A stretch of DNA of 64,000 nt. Source: Gammaproteobacteria bacterium. Its GTDB lineage: Bacteria > Pseudomonadota > Gammaproteobacteria > JABCZS01. The stretch covers positions 1 through 64,000 of the forward strand of contig JAJFKJ010000030.1 in NCBI GenBank assembly GCA_021773275.1, read 5' to 3'. The position numbers were made by a program, and so were the translations under genes. Numbering within the stretch: the stretch's first letter is position 1; each line of letters begins with the position of its first letter. Below the pieces are notes generated by a model that was not told the origin of the DNA, ran no database searches, and was given only the letters and a program-made list of their open reading frames with translations. Positions 10,632 to 20,246 of this stretch are shown piece after piece.

Positions 10632-10660
10632 TTGATTTTAGAGCGACTTATGGTTATTAT
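10632..10660 (+). promoter_or_regulatory. Possible internal promoter of the alpha operon
   Basis: TTGATT (10632-10637), 17-nt spacer, TATTAT (10655-10660), lying between rpmJ and rpsM. This is a reasonable sigma70 pair and would drive rpsM-rpsK-rpsD-rpoA-rplQ separately from the spc operon, as in E. coli. Confidence 0.4.
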
Positions 10661-10694
10661 GCATTCTCTTTTCAAAATAAGTAGGGTTTAGCAA

Positions 10695-11045
10695 GTGAGT
10701 ATAGGAATACGAATTGCTGGGGTAACAATCCCTGGTCAGAAACACATAGAAATAGGCTTGACGTCTATTTTCGGTATTGGGCGCAAAACGGCCCGTAAAA
10801 TTTGTGCTGAGGCGGGCGTTAAGTCTTCCGCTAAAGGCGTGGAGATCTCGAATGAAGATGAGACTGCGCTCCGTTCAGAGGTAGAAAAGTACATGACAGA
10901 GGGTGATCTGCGTCGCAAAATAGCAGGGGACAAAATGCGCTTGAAAGGCATTCAATGCTACCGTGCGCTACGCCATCTTAAAGGTTTACCTTGTCGCGGT
11001 CAGAATACCCGCAACAATTCTGCGACATCAGGTCGAGTGAAGTAA
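10695..11045 (+). CDS. rpsM: 30S ribosomal protein S13
   Basis: 116 residues. Contacts both tRNAs and the 50S subunit. It starts at GTG 10695, giving MSIGIRIAGVTIPGQKHIEIGLTSIFGIGRKTA; the RIAGV motif appears after five residues, so the start adds only a short extension. C-terminal GLPCRGQNTRNNSATSGRVK is a shortened form of the usual basic tail. Confidence 0.95.
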   Translation: MSIGIRIAGVTIPGQKHIEIGLTSIFGIGRKTARKICAEAGVKSSAKGVEISNEDETALRSEVEKYMTEGDLRRKIAGDKMRLKGIQCYRALRHLKGLPCRGQNTRNNSATSGRVK

Positions 11046-11056
11046 AAGGATAGATT

Positions 11057-11452
11057 ATGGCAATTGCAAAAAACGCAAAAAGTACAAAGAAGAAAGAGAA
11101 AAGAAAAGTTTTAGATGGCATTGTGCATATCTTAGCTTCTTTCAATAATACAATTATTACCATCACAGACCGTGCGGGTAACACTTTGTCTTGGTGTACT
11201 TCAGGTTCGTGTGGCTTTCGTGGTTCACGTAAGAGCACGCCTTATGCGGCGCAAGTAGCAGCAAAGCGTGCTGCGCAAACAGCGGCGCAAGTATATGGTT
11301 TGAAGAACGTCAGTGTTATTATCAAAGGCCCGGGTTCTGGTCGTGAGCCATCAATTCGCGCTTTAGGTGAGTTCTTTACAGTAACAGAATTATTGGATAA
11401 AACGCCGGTACCACACAATGGTTGCCGTGAGCCTGGCGAACGAAGAGTTTAA
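11057..11452 (+). CDS. rpsK: 30S ribosomal protein S11
   Basis: 131 residues. Forms the platform with S6 and S18. A lysine-rich N-terminus ([17 protein letters not shown]) leads to [24 protein letters not shown], and the C-terminus carries GREPSIRAL and [10 protein letters not shown] (usual TPIPHNGCRPPKRRRV), with the last residues GERRV. Confidence 0.97.
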   Translation: MAIAKNAKSTKKKEKRKVLDGIVHILASFNNTIITITDRAGNTLSWCTSGSCGFRGSRKSTPYAAQVAAKRAAQTAAQVYGLKNVSVIIKGPGSGREPSIRALGEFFTVTELLDKTPVPHNGCREPGERRV

Positions 11453-11469
11453 ATTGGAGTGAGAAAGTA

Positions 11470-12093
11470 ATGTCAAATCCACGTGGAGCCAAGTGTAGGC
11501 AGTGTCGCCGGGAAGGCCAAAAGTTATTTTTAAAAGGTACTAAATGCTTTAGCGCTAAGTGCGCTATCGAAAACCGTAATTCACCTCCGGGGCAGCATGG
11601 TCAACGCCGAAGCCGCTTGAGTGATTATGGTGTGATGTTACGTGAAAAACAAAAAGTACGTCGCACGTATGGCATTCTTGAAGAGCAGTTTCGTTTATAT
11701 TACCAAGAAGCTGATCGTCGTAGAGGTCCTACAGGTCACAACTTGTTAACACTACTTGAGTCACGTCTTGATACAGTCGTCTACCGTATGGGTTTCGGCA
11801 TATCACGTAGTGAAGCTAGGCAATTGGTTGGCCACAAAGCTGTGACCGTCAATGGCAATGTAGTCAACATTCCTTCTTACATCGTGAAGCCAAACGATGT
11901 TATTGCTGTTCGTGAAAAAGCAGCTAAGCAATTACGCATTAAAGCTGCGCTAGATTTCAGTGAGCAATATGATTATGATTGGGTTAAAGTAGATGCTAAT
12001 AAACTTGAGGGTACATTTTTACGTACACCTGAGCGTAGCGATTTACCAGCCGACATTAATGAACAGCTCATCGTAGAGTTCTACTCGAAATAG
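11470..12093 (+). CDS. rpsD: 30S ribosomal protein S4
   Basis: 207 residues. Primary 16S binder, fidelity protein, and repressor of the alpha operon in E. coli. N-terminal [15 protein letters not shown] ... [11 protein letters not shown] retains several cysteines (possible zinc site, C+ type). The S4 RNA-binding domain follows, with [11 protein letters not shown] and [22 protein letters not shown]. Confidence 0.97.
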   Translation: MSNPRGAKCRQCRREGQKLFLKGTKCFSAKCAIENRNSPPGQHGQRRSRLSDYGVMLREKQKVRRTYGILEEQFRLYYQEADRRRGPTGHNLLTLLESRLDTVVYRMGFGISRSEARQLVGHKAVTVNGNVVNIPSYIVKPNDVIAVREKAAKQLRIKAALDFSEQYDYDWVKVDANKLEGTFLRTPERSDLPADINEQLIVEFYSK

Positions 12094-12121
12094 TAGTCAG
12101 TAGCAAGCCGGAGATATCAGA

Positions 12122-13105
12122 ATGGAAAATTTAGCCACAGAGTTTTTAAAACCGCGAATCGTTGATATCCAAGAGTTGGGTCGTCACCAAGCTCGCGTAA
12201 CGCTAGAGCCTTTGGAAAGGGGTTTTGGCCATACATTAGGTAACTCTCTACGCCGTATTTTATTGTCGTCTATGCCAGGCAGTGCGATCGTTGAAGTGCA
12301 AATCGACAACGTGTTGCATGAGTACACAACAATTGAAGGTATTCAAGAAGATATGGTTGAACTGCTTCTTAATCTAAAAGAAGTTGCGATCATTCACAAC
12401 AGTGATAAAGAAACTATTATTACTTTAAAGAAATCTGGTAAAGGTCCTGTTACTGCAGGTGATATCCAGACTGACCAAGATATTGATATCGTTAACCCAG
12501 AGCTCGTGATTTGTAACATTACAAGCGATAGTGGCGAAATCAGCATGAGCATGAAAGTGCGTAAGGGCCGTGGTTACGAGCCTGCAAACCAAATTGAAAC
12601 AGATGAAGAGCACAAAATTGGTCAATTGACCTTAGATGCTAGCTTCTCACCTGTTAGCAAAATTAACTACTCTGTTGAGAATGCACGTGTTAAACAACGT
12701 ACTGATCTTGATAAATTAATTATTGATATCACGACTAATGGTACGATTGACCCTGAAGAAGCTATTCGCCGTGCAGCTACTATTATGCGTGAACAGCTTG
12801 CCGTATTTGTTGACCTTGAAGCAGAAAAGACATCTGAGCCATCGCGTGAAGAAGTTGCGGTTGACCCTATGTTATTACGTTCTGTTGATGACCTTGAGTT
12901 AACAGTGCGCTCTGCAAACTGCTTGAAAGCAGAAAACATTTTCTATATCGGTGATTTGATTCAACGCTCTGAAGCAGAGTTGTTGAAAACACCTAACCTA
13001 GGCAAGAAATCATTGAATGAAATCAAAGATATTCTAGTAACTCGTGGGCTTTCTTTGGGCATGCGCCTTGAGAACTGGCCGCCAGAAACTTTAAAAGATT
13101 TATAA
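12122..13105 (+). CDS. rpoA: RNA polymerase alpha subunit
   Basis: 327 residues. The N-terminal domain nucleates polymerase assembly ([24 protein letters not shown] dimer region; [16 protein letters not shown]), and the C-terminal domain binds UP elements and activators ([23 protein letters not shown] ... [21 protein letters not shown]). Length matches the family. Twelve nt before rplQ. Confidence 0.97.
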   Translation: MENLATEFLKPRIVDIQELGRHQARVTLEPLERGFGHTLGNSLRRILLSSMPGSAIVEVQIDNVLHEYTTIEGIQEDMVELLLNLKEVAIIHNSDKETIITLKKSGKGPVTAGDIQTDQDIDIVNPELVICNITSDSGEISMSMKVRKGRGYEPANQIETDEEHKIGQLTLDASFSPVSKINYSVENARVKQRTDLDKLIIDITTNGTIDPEEAIRRAATIMREQLAVFVDLEAEKTSEPSREEVAVDPMLLRSVDDLELTVRSANCLKAENIFYIGDLIQRSEAELLKTPNLGKKSLNEIKDILVTRGLSLGMRLENWPPETLKDL

Positions 13106-13117
13106 GAGGATAGACGC

Positions 13118-13489
13118 ATGCGCCATCGCAAATCAGGACGGAAACTCAATCGTAACAGCAGCCATCGTAAAGCCATGTTTCGCAACATGATGGCATCTTT
13201 GATTGATCACGAAACTATTCGTACAACATTGCCAAAAGCAAAAGAACTGCGTCGTTTCATTGAGCCAATGATTACTTTGGCCAAAGAAGACACACTAGCG
13301 CACCGTCGTTTAGCGTTTGATCGTCTGCGTGACCGCAAAGCTGTCACAAAACTTTTTGAAGTAGTTGGCCCTGCCAATGCTAAGCGCCCTGGTGGTTACA
13401 CTCGCGTTCTTAAATGCGGCCACCGTGTTGGCGACAGCGCCCCTATGGCCTATGTTCAATTGGTTGAACAATCCGCCACTGAAGCTTAA
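13118..13489 (+). CDS. rplQ: 50S ribosomal protein L17
   Basis: 123 residues, last gene of the cluster. [24 protein letters not shown] at the N-terminus is near-invariant; the C-terminal [31 protein letters not shown] follows. The gene ends 82 nt before the next start, in a stretch with inverted repeats. Confidence 0.97.
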   Translation: MRHRKSGRKLNRNSSHRKAMFRNMMASLIDHETIRTTLPKAKELRRFIEPMITLAKEDTLAHRRLAFDRLRDRKAVTKLFEVVGPANAKRPGGYTRVLKCGHRVGDSAPMAYVQLVEQSATEA

Positions 13490-13499
13490 TATATTGCTC

Positions 13500-13518
13500 G
13501 GGTGGAGCAAATCCACCC
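13500..13518. repeat. Hairpin after the ribosomal cluster
   Basis: GGGTGGA (13500-13506), 5-nt loop, TCCACCC (13512-13518): a perfect 7-bp stem without a T-run. It may mark the 3' end of the alpha operon or be part of a dispersed palindromic repeat; the next 40 bases also contain a GGGCG...CCC inverted segment. Confidence 0.45.
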
Positions 13519-13571
13519 TTCGCCTCGTAGGGCGTGCACCCTGCTCGACCCATGTAGAAAGGGGAGCTTCT

Positions 13572-14330
13572 ATGAACAAAACGGCTTCAGTACTACTAAT
13601 TGCCTGCCTTTCATTTTCTGTTTATGCAAAACCAAGCGTTGGTATTTTTTCAGCCACAGCATCTGAGTTTACGGTCTTAAAAGACCACTTTGCCGGCAAT
13701 CTTGGTGAAGCGCAAAAAATTTCAAACTTTACTTATTATCAAACCACTTTCTCCTCGAGCGATATACAATATCTTATAGTCCGTTGTGGCATAGGGAAAG
13801 TTAATGCTGCATTGTGTGTTAATACAGCAATAGAAAACTTCGCTTTAGATGAAGTGATTTTTGTTGGTCTAGCCGGATCATTGCAAGAATATTTAAAGTA
13901 TGAGGATGTTTTGATAGTAGAAAAATCTTGTCAGTATGATTTCGACCTAAGCTCTTTTGATGGCAAAAAAGCAAAAATTCCAAACTGGGACAGTGAGTTT
14001 TTTTACTCTTCATCAAAACTGATCAAAAAATATAAGCAAAGACTAGAAGATCAAGGTATTAACAATTTGCACGTAGGCACGATAGCTACGGGAGATACGG
14101 TTACTCAAAATGATCTACAGCGACAAGAAAAGCGTGATATTTGTAGTGCTGATGCCGCAGATATGGAGACAGCCGGTGCGGCGCAAGCAGCAAATTATGC
14201 CGATGTTGATTTCATAGGCATACGTGTTATTTCTAATAGAGCAGGCGATGGCGGCCATAGCGAATACGCAGATATGACGAAAAACAATATGAAACACCTT
14301 GCAGCAGTGATCGCAGCAATCACCCCATAA
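13572..14330 (+). CDS. Exported nucleosidase of the MTAN / PNP-UDP family
   Basis: 252 residues. MNKTASVLLIACLSFSVYA looks like a cleavable signal peptide, so the enzyme should act in the periplasm or outside, unlike housekeeping 5'-methylthioadenosine/S-adenosylhomocysteine nucleosidase. The mature part starts PSVGIFSATASEFTVL, and Glu32 matches E. coli MTAN Glu12. DAADMETAGAAQ contains Glu199, matching Glu174. The catalytic Asp197 position is Asn222 here (RVISNRAGDG), so the activity may be changed or lost. The frame is open to 13365, but that part overlaps rplQ; ATG 13572 has an AGGGGAG site upstream. Substrate unknown. Confidence 0.8.
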   Translation: MNKTASVLLIACLSFSVYAKPSVGIFSATASEFTVLKDHFAGNLGEAQKISNFTYYQTTFSSSDIQYLIVRCGIGKVNAALCVNTAIENFALDEVIFVGLAGSLQEYLKYEDVLIVEKSCQYDFDLSSFDGKKAKIPNWDSEFFYSSSKLIKKYKQRLEDQGINNLHVGTIATGDTVTQNDLQRQEKRDICSADAADMETAGAAQAANYADVDFIGIRVISNRAGDGGHSEYADMTKNNMKHLAAVIAAITP

Positions 14331-14667
14331 ATCTTACGATAAGCTGCTACAACATCACTGCACTGCGATCGCCCCCTTTGTGAAGGGGGCAGGCGGCCAA
14401 CGGCCGGCGGGGGATTTTATACTTGCAACAATCTTGAGTCAGAACTGTGTGCGTGAGGTGGGATTGAGTAATTTGTAGGGCGTATATGTTAGGAATCTTG
14501 AGAAGATCTGCTATCAGAGCCCCGACCGTAAGGGAGGGGTGATCAGCATGGATCACATCGCACCCATCGCTAACGCTCTGGGCTCTGATAACAGATTAGG
14601 AAAAATTTGTGCAACAAAGTACTTTGTAAATAGGGCAGGCACACCGCAAGTATTCACTTGCAGCAAT
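14331..14667. other. Gene-free spacer with palindromic elements
   Basis: 337 nt between convergent genes. It holds a GCCCCCTT/AAGGGGGC hairpin (14371-14390), a GC-rich GGCC-containing stretch after it, and a larger imperfect hairpin at 14506-14596 (listed separately). No convincing gene is seen. Confidence 0.7.
14506..14596. repeat. Long imperfect hairpin
   Basis: Outer arms 14506-14522 and 14580-14596 pair over 17 bp with one mismatch (ATCTGCTATCAGAGCCC against GGGCTCTGATAACAGAT). The interior continues as an imperfect stem closing at GATC-AGCATG-GATC (14541-14554). Placed between convergent genes it could terminate both, or be a dispersed palindromic repeat. Confidence 0.6.
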
Positions 14668-17271
14668 TTACCAACCAGGGTTTTGCCCGGGTTGCCAATC
14701 TTCGCGCTGACCGCTTTCTTTATGTTGAACCGTTGCCTTCCACATATCACATACAAGCTTTGCAGTGTTCCCATAATGCTCGTCATTTTCAAGCCCCGCT
14801 ATTCTTTTGTACATAAAACCACAATTTTCTGATTTCATGGCTTCATGCATAGCAGAGGTTGCAATGTTGATAGACGTGTTCTTATAGCTGGCAATTATAC
14901 TTGTTTGTCTTTTTCTTAATCCGTGCGAAATAATATTGTTATCAAAAACTTCATCTATCCACTCGGCAAATAAGCTCCGGAAATCAGCTTGTGCTTGTCG
15001 TAGATTCGCATGGTTTTTTTCTACACCTAGGTATGGGTCGGGGCAGCGTGGGTCAACTTCTTGCCTTATGCAAACTATGTTCATGGCTTCAAGCCACAAA
15101 TCTAGACTACTGTGTCCTTTGGCATTCAGTTTATTTGCGGCAGCAAGACTTTGCTGTGTTCTTTCATCGCCAGAAAAACGCATGCTCATTAAGGTTCTCA
15201 TCCCGAGGGCCAATGAGTTCAAGCTGCGCAATGCATATTGTTCTTTTTTATTTGTCTGCAGGGATGCGGAATGTACTAAAATCTTATGTTCTCTTAGCGC
15301 TAAGTAGCTTTCTAAAAATGCAGAACTGCGGCTTAAAGAGGGATTGTCAGTGGCAAAAAGGTATATATAAAGTTCTGCGATAACTGATTTCAAATTTTCT
15401 TGTGCATTCTTGTTGCTTGCAATAGTTCTTGCTCTAGTTACGGCATTTTTATGTAGCCGCGCTTCATCTAATCTGATTTCTAAGCTTGTTTCTAGAGTGT
15501 ATTCCCGTGAACCCGGCTGTATATTAGATTTTGTTAGCTTAGCTGTAGAGGCAGGCTGTGTTCCTTGAGTTGCTGTAGCTACCCAGGCATTACAAACTAA
15601 GTCTTTTGCACTTCCAAGGCCCACACCAATATAAGCTTGTGGTTTTTGCCACCAAGGACACGGTTTTTCCTGCATTGACTTTGACATGCGGTCCCTAGCA
15701 GACACGATGCTAGACTGTTTTGCACCTTGCTGATATGCAGTTGTTAGCGTGTTTGCATCAAGATTTTCTGGCCACACATAATCAATTTTATTATGGTCTA
15801 ATAGGTCTAACCATCGCTTTAATATACAGAACTTATCTTCCTGCATATTCTCATGAATTGCTTCTGCTTCGAATGTAAGTTGTTCCAAGCCATAAAGAAG
15901 CTTTTCTGGATGTATATGCTGCCCGGCATCAATGGTGAAATAACTAGGCAAACGGCTTTTTACAACAGCTTCAAGTCCAGCGCGCAATGCTTCTATTGCG
16001 CGTAGGTGAAGTTGTTGCTCATTGCTAAAATAAAATCTTCCTCCAAGGGTTGAGGCTAAACCTGTTTGGCGCCCATGCTCTGCTAAAAATGCCCAGATAT
16101 AGCTATAGGCTTGCATAAAGTTCACATCTTGCTCAGAAAGAAGCTCTGCAATTTCTGCCGTGGCGAGACGCAAGCTGGTGTCAAAATTATCAAATTGTGC
16201 ATGCATTTTACCAAGATCGATTGTTGGAACAATCTGGAACAGTGCAGGGTGATTGCTATAGTCGATACGGTAGTCAGCAAAAGGAGAGACCACGCCCTCA
16301 AAGCTATGCAGGCCTCCGCGAGTTGCTAAATGCCGAAATAACAAAGAGTCTGCGTGCCCTAATTCTGTTATACCGCTTGGCCAAAAAGGACGCGAGCCTG
16401 GCATTTGAATGTCCCTTGATCTGGGAGCGGCACGTGTATTATTGTCAAGGTATGCATAAGTAAAAAAGCCTGCAAGAATTAAACCCCCAGCCAGCAATAT
16501 AGAAAAAGAAGTAATATCTTGCCTAGGTAATTCAATCCTTTCGTCATAATTATTGTTTTGCCTAGGTAAATCAATGCCTTCGTCATAGGTAGCGTTTAAA
16601 AAATCTCGCTCGGAAAATAACAAAAAGGTCGTCATAAAATCCAACAATTTTAAGCGTTGCTTCAAGGCGATTCTTCGGCGGTCATTTGGCGCGTTTTCAT
16701 ATAATTTAGTCATGCTCTGTAGCGCATGAACAGGTTGTTTTAAGATGCCATGCACAGGCTGATTTTTTTCTAGACCATTTTCAGCAGTCTTTAAAGCGTC
16801 ATCCAGTGTTGGAGTATGTGGCTTTTGCTTTCTTGCACGTGCTTGTACAGCAATGCTATCAGGCCTTAAGACTTGCTTCACTAATGTGTCAACGCTCTTC
16901 GTTGCTGCAGGGGGCTTCAAGAATTTGTCATCATGTAAATAGTAGGCCGTGCTAGCAAGAAGTTCTTGGAATATTATTTGTACAGCAGCTTTGTATTTCT
17001 GTTCGACGAAAAAAATACTAGGTATGTTTTCAGTATGATATTTTTCCGCAGTAAGTCGCAGAAAGCCTTTTATAGCAACGGGCAGCCCAGCAGGAATATT
17101 TGCTATGGCTTGCGATAAATTTTCGCTTTCACACAATATTGCAAGGTAATTTCTTATGCTCGTGCGGTGCTCAGCAGGGCACTCCGCGCGGAGACTGTAA
17201 TACACTATCGATGACAGATCATTACAGATGATTTCATTTATATAATCATGTTGTAGAGGGGTTAACATCAT
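14668..17271 (-). CDS. Unrecognised large protein with one membrane segment
   Basis: 867 residues, no family recognised. The N-terminal 250 residues are soluble and helical. A duplicated short motif (YDEGIDLPRQ then YDERIELPRQ, around residues 228-250) precedes one hydrophobic segment, SFSILLAGGLILAGFFTYAYL. The remaining 600 residues are alpha-helical with no cysteine clusters or known catalytic motif. A single central anchor in a large unknown protein suggests an inner-membrane or secreted-effector role, but this is only inference. The gene runs convergent to the nucleosidase and ends next to the uvrA terminus. Confidence 0.7.
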   Translation of the reverse strand: MMLTPLQHDYINEIICNDLSSIVYYSLRAECPAEHRTSIRNYLAILCESENLSQAIANIPAGLPVAIKGFLRLTAEKYHTENIPSIFFVEQKYKAAVQIIFQELLASTAYYLHDDKFLKPPAATKSVDTLVKQVLRPDSIAVQARARKQKPHTPTLDDALKTAENGLEKNQPVHGILKQPVHALQSMTKLYENAPNDRRRIALKQRLKLLDFMTTFLLFSERDFLNATYDEGIDLPRQNNNYDERIELPRQDITSFSILLAGGLILAGFFTYAYLDNNTRAAPRSRDIQMPGSRPFWPSGITELGHADSLLFRHLATRGGLHSFEGVVSPFADYRIDYSNHPALFQIVPTIDLGKMHAQFDNFDTSLRLATAEIAELLSEQDVNFMQAYSYIWAFLAEHGRQTGLASTLGGRFYFSNEQQLHLRAIEALRAGLEAVVKSRLPSYFTIDAGQHIHPEKLLYGLEQLTFEAEAIHENMQEDKFCILKRWLDLLDHNKIDYVWPENLDANTLTTAYQQGAKQSSIVSARDRMSKSMQEKPCPWWQKPQAYIGVGLGSAKDLVCNAWVATATQGTQPASTAKLTKSNIQPGSREYTLETSLEIRLDEARLHKNAVTRARTIASNKNAQENLKSVIAELYIYLFATDNPSLSRSSAFLESYLALREHKILVHSASLQTNKKEQYALRSLNSLALGMRTLMSMRFSGDERTQQSLAAANKLNAKGHSSLDLWLEAMNIVCIRQEVDPRCPDPYLGVEKNHANLRQAQADFRSLFAEWIDEVFDNNIISHGLRKRQTSIIASYKNTSINIATSAMHEAMKSENCGFMYKRIAGLENDEHYGNTAKLVCDMWKATVQHKESGQREDWQPGQNPGW

Positions 17272-17334
17272 TTACCTCAATGTACTGCTTTTATTAAACA
17301 ACCTTAAATTTTACCGTAGGGGTTCTCTCGATCT

Positions 17335-20154
17335 TTACAACATCTTCGCTAAAAACTCACCGGTAAATGAACCTTTAACTTTTGCCACCTCTTCAGGGGT
17401 GCCTTGTGCAATAATTTTACCGCCTTTGTAACCACCTTCAGGCCCTAAATCAACAACCCAGTCAGCGGTTTTAATAATATCTAAATTATGTTCGATCACG
17501 ACGATTGTATTGCCATGGTCGCGCAGCGTTTGCAAAACTTTTAGTAACATAGCCACATCGTTGAAGTGCAAGCCAGTTGTTGGCTCGTCGAGAATATATA
17601 AAGTATTCCCTGTGTCGCGTTTTGATAATTCTTTAGCAAGCTTCACACGCTGTGCTTCACCGCCGGACAGAGTCGTGGCATTTTGGCCAAGCGTAATATA
17701 CGACAGACCCACCTGTTCCAGCGTAACGAGTTTGCGCTTGATGCTAGGTACGGGCTCAAAAAATTCTATCGCTTCTTCTACGGTCATATTCAGTACATCT
17801 AAAATTGATTTACCTTTGTATTTAACTTCTAAGGTTTCACGGTTATAACGTCTTCCTTTGCAAGTATCGCAAGGCACGTAAATATCTGGCAAGAAATGCA
17901 TTTCTACGCGTAGCACGCCATCACCTTGGCAGGCCTCGCAACGGCCACCTTTTACGTTAAAGCTAAAGCGTCCGACTTTGTAACCGCGCGCCCGGGCTTC
18001 TTGTGTGCCGGCAAACATATCACGGATTAACGTAAACAAGCCCGTGTAAGTAGCTGGATTAGAACGTGGCGTGCGACCGATCGGCGACTGATCAATATCA
18101 ACGACCTTATCAAGTTGATGCAAGCCTTTCATTTCTTTGTGTGGCTCAACAGATAAAGTGGTGGCACGGTTTAATTCAGTTGCCGCGAGAGGGTATAGAG
18201 TCTCATTAATCAAAGTGGATTTACCTGAGCCAGAAACACCGGTAACACAAGTCATGAGACCTAAAGGAATATGTAAATCGACTTTTTGCAGGTTGTGGCC
18301 AGCGGCACCCATTAAACTGATCTCACGCATTTTATTATAAGCCACACGTTTTTTCGGAATCGGAATGGCTTTGCGACCAGACAAATAATCACCTGTTAAA
18401 GAACCTTTATGGTCCATGATTTGTTTCGGTGTGCCAAAAGCAACCACTTCGCCACCGTGCACGCCAGCGCCTGGGCCGATATCTAAAATGTGATCGGCAC
18501 TGAGCATGGTTTCTTCGTCATGTTCTACAACAATGACTGTGTTGCCGAGTTTTTTCAAGTCTTGCAGGGTTTTTAAAAGTCGTGAATTATCACGTTGATG
18601 CAAACCAATAGTGGGTTCATCCAGCACATACATTACGCCCACTAATCCTGAGCCGATTTGGCTCGCCAAGCGGATACGTTGCGCCTCACCACCGGATAAA
18701 GTCTCGGCGCTGCGATCAAGCGTTAAATATTCCAGGCCAACGTTTTCTAAAAAAGCAAGGCGAGCGATGATTTCTAGCAGAACTTTTTCAGCAATCTTGC
18801 CGCGTGCGCCTGGGAGCTTTAATTGTTTGAAAAACCGAACTGTTTCATCGATAGGTAATTCGGTAATCGATGGTAAAGTTTTGCCATCCATAAATACATA
18901 GCGCGCTGTCTCGCATAAGCGTGAACCTTCACAAGTGGTGCAATCTTGGGTATTTAAATATTTTGAAAGCTCAGTGCGAATGTATTCTGATGATGTTTCG
19001 TTATAGCGGTGTTCCATGTTGTTCATGATGCCTTCAAAAGGGTGCTTTCGCTTAAACTTGCGGCCCTGCTCATTCATGTATTCAAAAACGATGTCTTCTT
19101 CGTCTGAGCCATGCAAAATAGTGTTATGTATTTCTTCGCTGAGTTCTTCGTAGGGCTCATCAACCGAGAACTTATAATGTTTCGCAAGGCAAATTAACAG
19201 CTGATGATAATAGCTATGACGCTTGTCCCAGCCACGAATAGCGCCTTGGCTTAAACTTAGCGATGGGTCTGCCATCACGCGGCTTTCATCAAAATAACTT
19301 TCGACACCTAAACCTTCGCAGCTTGGGCAGGCACCGATAGGGTTATTAAAAGAAAACAAACGTGGTTCTAATTCAGGAATACTGTAGCCGCAATGTGGGC
19401 AAGCATATTTTGATGAAAATATCAGTTCAGGTTTATCTTCATCGATATAAGCCACACGTGCAAGGCCATCGGTCAGTGCTAGCGCTGTTTCAAAAGATTC
19501 AGCGAGACGTTGTTGCAAATCATCGCGCACTTTAAAGCGGTCAACCACCACTTCAATGGTATGTTTTTGACGTAAGTTTAGTTTCGGTGCATCGTCGAGC
19601 TCGTAAATTTCGCCATTGATGCGTGCACGGATAAAACCTTGCTGTTTAAGCTCGCCGAGCAGTTGCACATGTTCGCCTTTACGGTTCATCACTACAGGTG
19701 CCAATAACATCATTTTCGAGTCTTTAGGCAAGGCCAATACTTGGTCAACCATTTCGCTGACCATTTGTGCGCTGAGCGTATCACCATGTTTAGGGCACTC
19801 AGGCTGGCCGGCACGGGCGAATAGCAATCGTAGATAATCGTAGATCTCGGTAACGGTACCCACCGTCGAACGGGGGTTATGCGAAGTCGATTTTTGCTCA
19901 ATCGAGATGGCAGGTGATAAGCCCTCGATATGATCGACATCCGGCTTTTCCATCTTCGCCAAAAACTGCCGGGCATAGGCTGAGAGTGATTCAACGTAAC
20001 GGCGTTGCCCCTCGGCATAGAGGGTATCAAATGCCAGTGATGACTTGCCTGAGCCAGAAGGCCCGGTAATCACAATCAGCTTCTCCCGAGGCAGGGTAAC
20101 GTCGATATCTTTGAGATTATGGGTGCGTGCACCCTTGATGGTAATGTTTTGCAT
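17335..20154 (-). CDS. uvrA: Excinuclease ABC subunit A
   Basis: 939 residues, the damage-recognising ATPase of nucleotide excision repair. ATG at 20154 is chosen over the more upstream start (20184) because it gives [18 protein letters not shown], matching the E. coli start and length (940). Two ABC modules: Walker [10 protein letters not shown] near residue 31 and GVSGSGKST later, two LSGGEAQR signatures, and CxxC zinc modules CPHCG/CPSCEG and [16 protein letters not shown]. Intact. Upstream lies a divergent kinase gene with a shared 92-bp control region. Confidence 0.97.
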   Translation of the reverse strand: MQNITIKGARTHNLKDIDVTLPREKLIVITGPSGSGKSSLAFDTLYAEGQRRYVESLSAYARQFLAKMEKPDVDHIEGLSPAISIEQKSTSHNPRSTVGTVTEIYDYLRLLFARAGQPECPKHGDTLSAQMVSEMVDQVLALPKDSKMMLLAPVVMNRKGEHVQLLGELKQQGFIRARINGEIYELDDAPKLNLRQKHTIEVVVDRFKVRDDLQQRLAESFETALALTDGLARVAYIDEDKPELIFSSKYACPHCGYSIPELEPRLFSFNNPIGACPSCEGLGVESYFDESRVMADPSLSLSQGAIRGWDKRHSYYHQLLICLAKHYKFSVDEPYEELSEEIHNTILHGSDEEDIVFEYMNEQGRKFKRKHPFEGIMNNMEHRYNETSSEYIRTELSKYLNTQDCTTCEGSRLCETARYVFMDGKTLPSITELPIDETVRFFKQLKLPGARGKIAEKVLLEIIARLAFLENVGLEYLTLDRSAETLSGGEAQRIRLASQIGSGLVGVMYVLDEPTIGLHQRDNSRLLKTLQDLKKLGNTVIVVEHDEETMLSADHILDIGPGAGVHGGEVVAFGTPKQIMDHKGSLTGDYLSGRKAIPIPKKRVAYNKMREISLMGAAGHNLQKVDLHIPLGLMTCVTGVSGSGKSTLINETLYPLAATELNRATTLSVEPHKEMKGLHQLDKVVDIDQSPIGRTPRSNPATYTGLFTLIRDMFAGTQEARARGYKVGRFSFNVKGGRCEACQGDGVLRVEMHFLPDIYVPCDTCKGRRYNRETLEVKYKGKSILDVLNMTVEEAIEFFEPVPSIKRKLVTLEQVGLSYITLGQNATTLSGGEAQRVKLAKELSKRDTGNTLYILDEPTTGLHFNDVAMLLKVLQTLRDHGNTIVVIEHNLDIIKTADWVVDLGPEGGYKGGKIIAQGTPEEVAKVKGSFTGEFLAKML

Positions 20155-20164
20155 AGCAGCGTAT

Positions 20165-20176
20165 TTTACCGGTAAA
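20165..20176. promoter_or_regulatory. 12-bp palindrome at the uvrA 5' end
   Basis: TTTACCGGTAAA is a perfect palindrome 11 bp upstream of the uvrA start codon. It may be an operator in the uvrA/kinase divergent region; no regulator is known to bind it. Confidence 0.25.
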
Positions 20177-20201
20177 TCAGCCAAAATACTAGCTTAGCTG
20201 G

Positions 20202-20207
20202 TATAAT
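20202..20207 (+). promoter_or_regulatory. -10 box for the kinase gene
   Basis: TATAAT lies 40 bp before the kinase start and matches the consensus; no good -35 box is at the right distance. An AAGGAG ribosome binding site (20236-20241) precedes ATG 20247. The ten-base context GGTATAATGC recurs before the MFS gene at 21927-21936. Confidence 0.4.
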
Positions 20208-20246
20208 GCGCAGTTTATAGGCAGCATTAGTTTTAAAGGAGTAGTA

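Noticed and set aside
13365-13571. Upstream extension of the nucleosidase gene
   Set aside because: It overlaps rplQ in another frame, and ATG 13572 has a good ribosome binding site and begins a signal peptide.
14539-14832. 97-codon plus-strand frame
   Set aside because: It runs through the hairpin and then antisense to the large minus-strand gene; no family likeness.
20198-20213. CTG-N10-CAG LexA-like site between uvrA and the kinase gene
   Set aside because: The outer triplets match, but the ten core bases (GTATAATGCG) do not resemble the alternating TA core, and they contain the -10 box. Chance is more likely.
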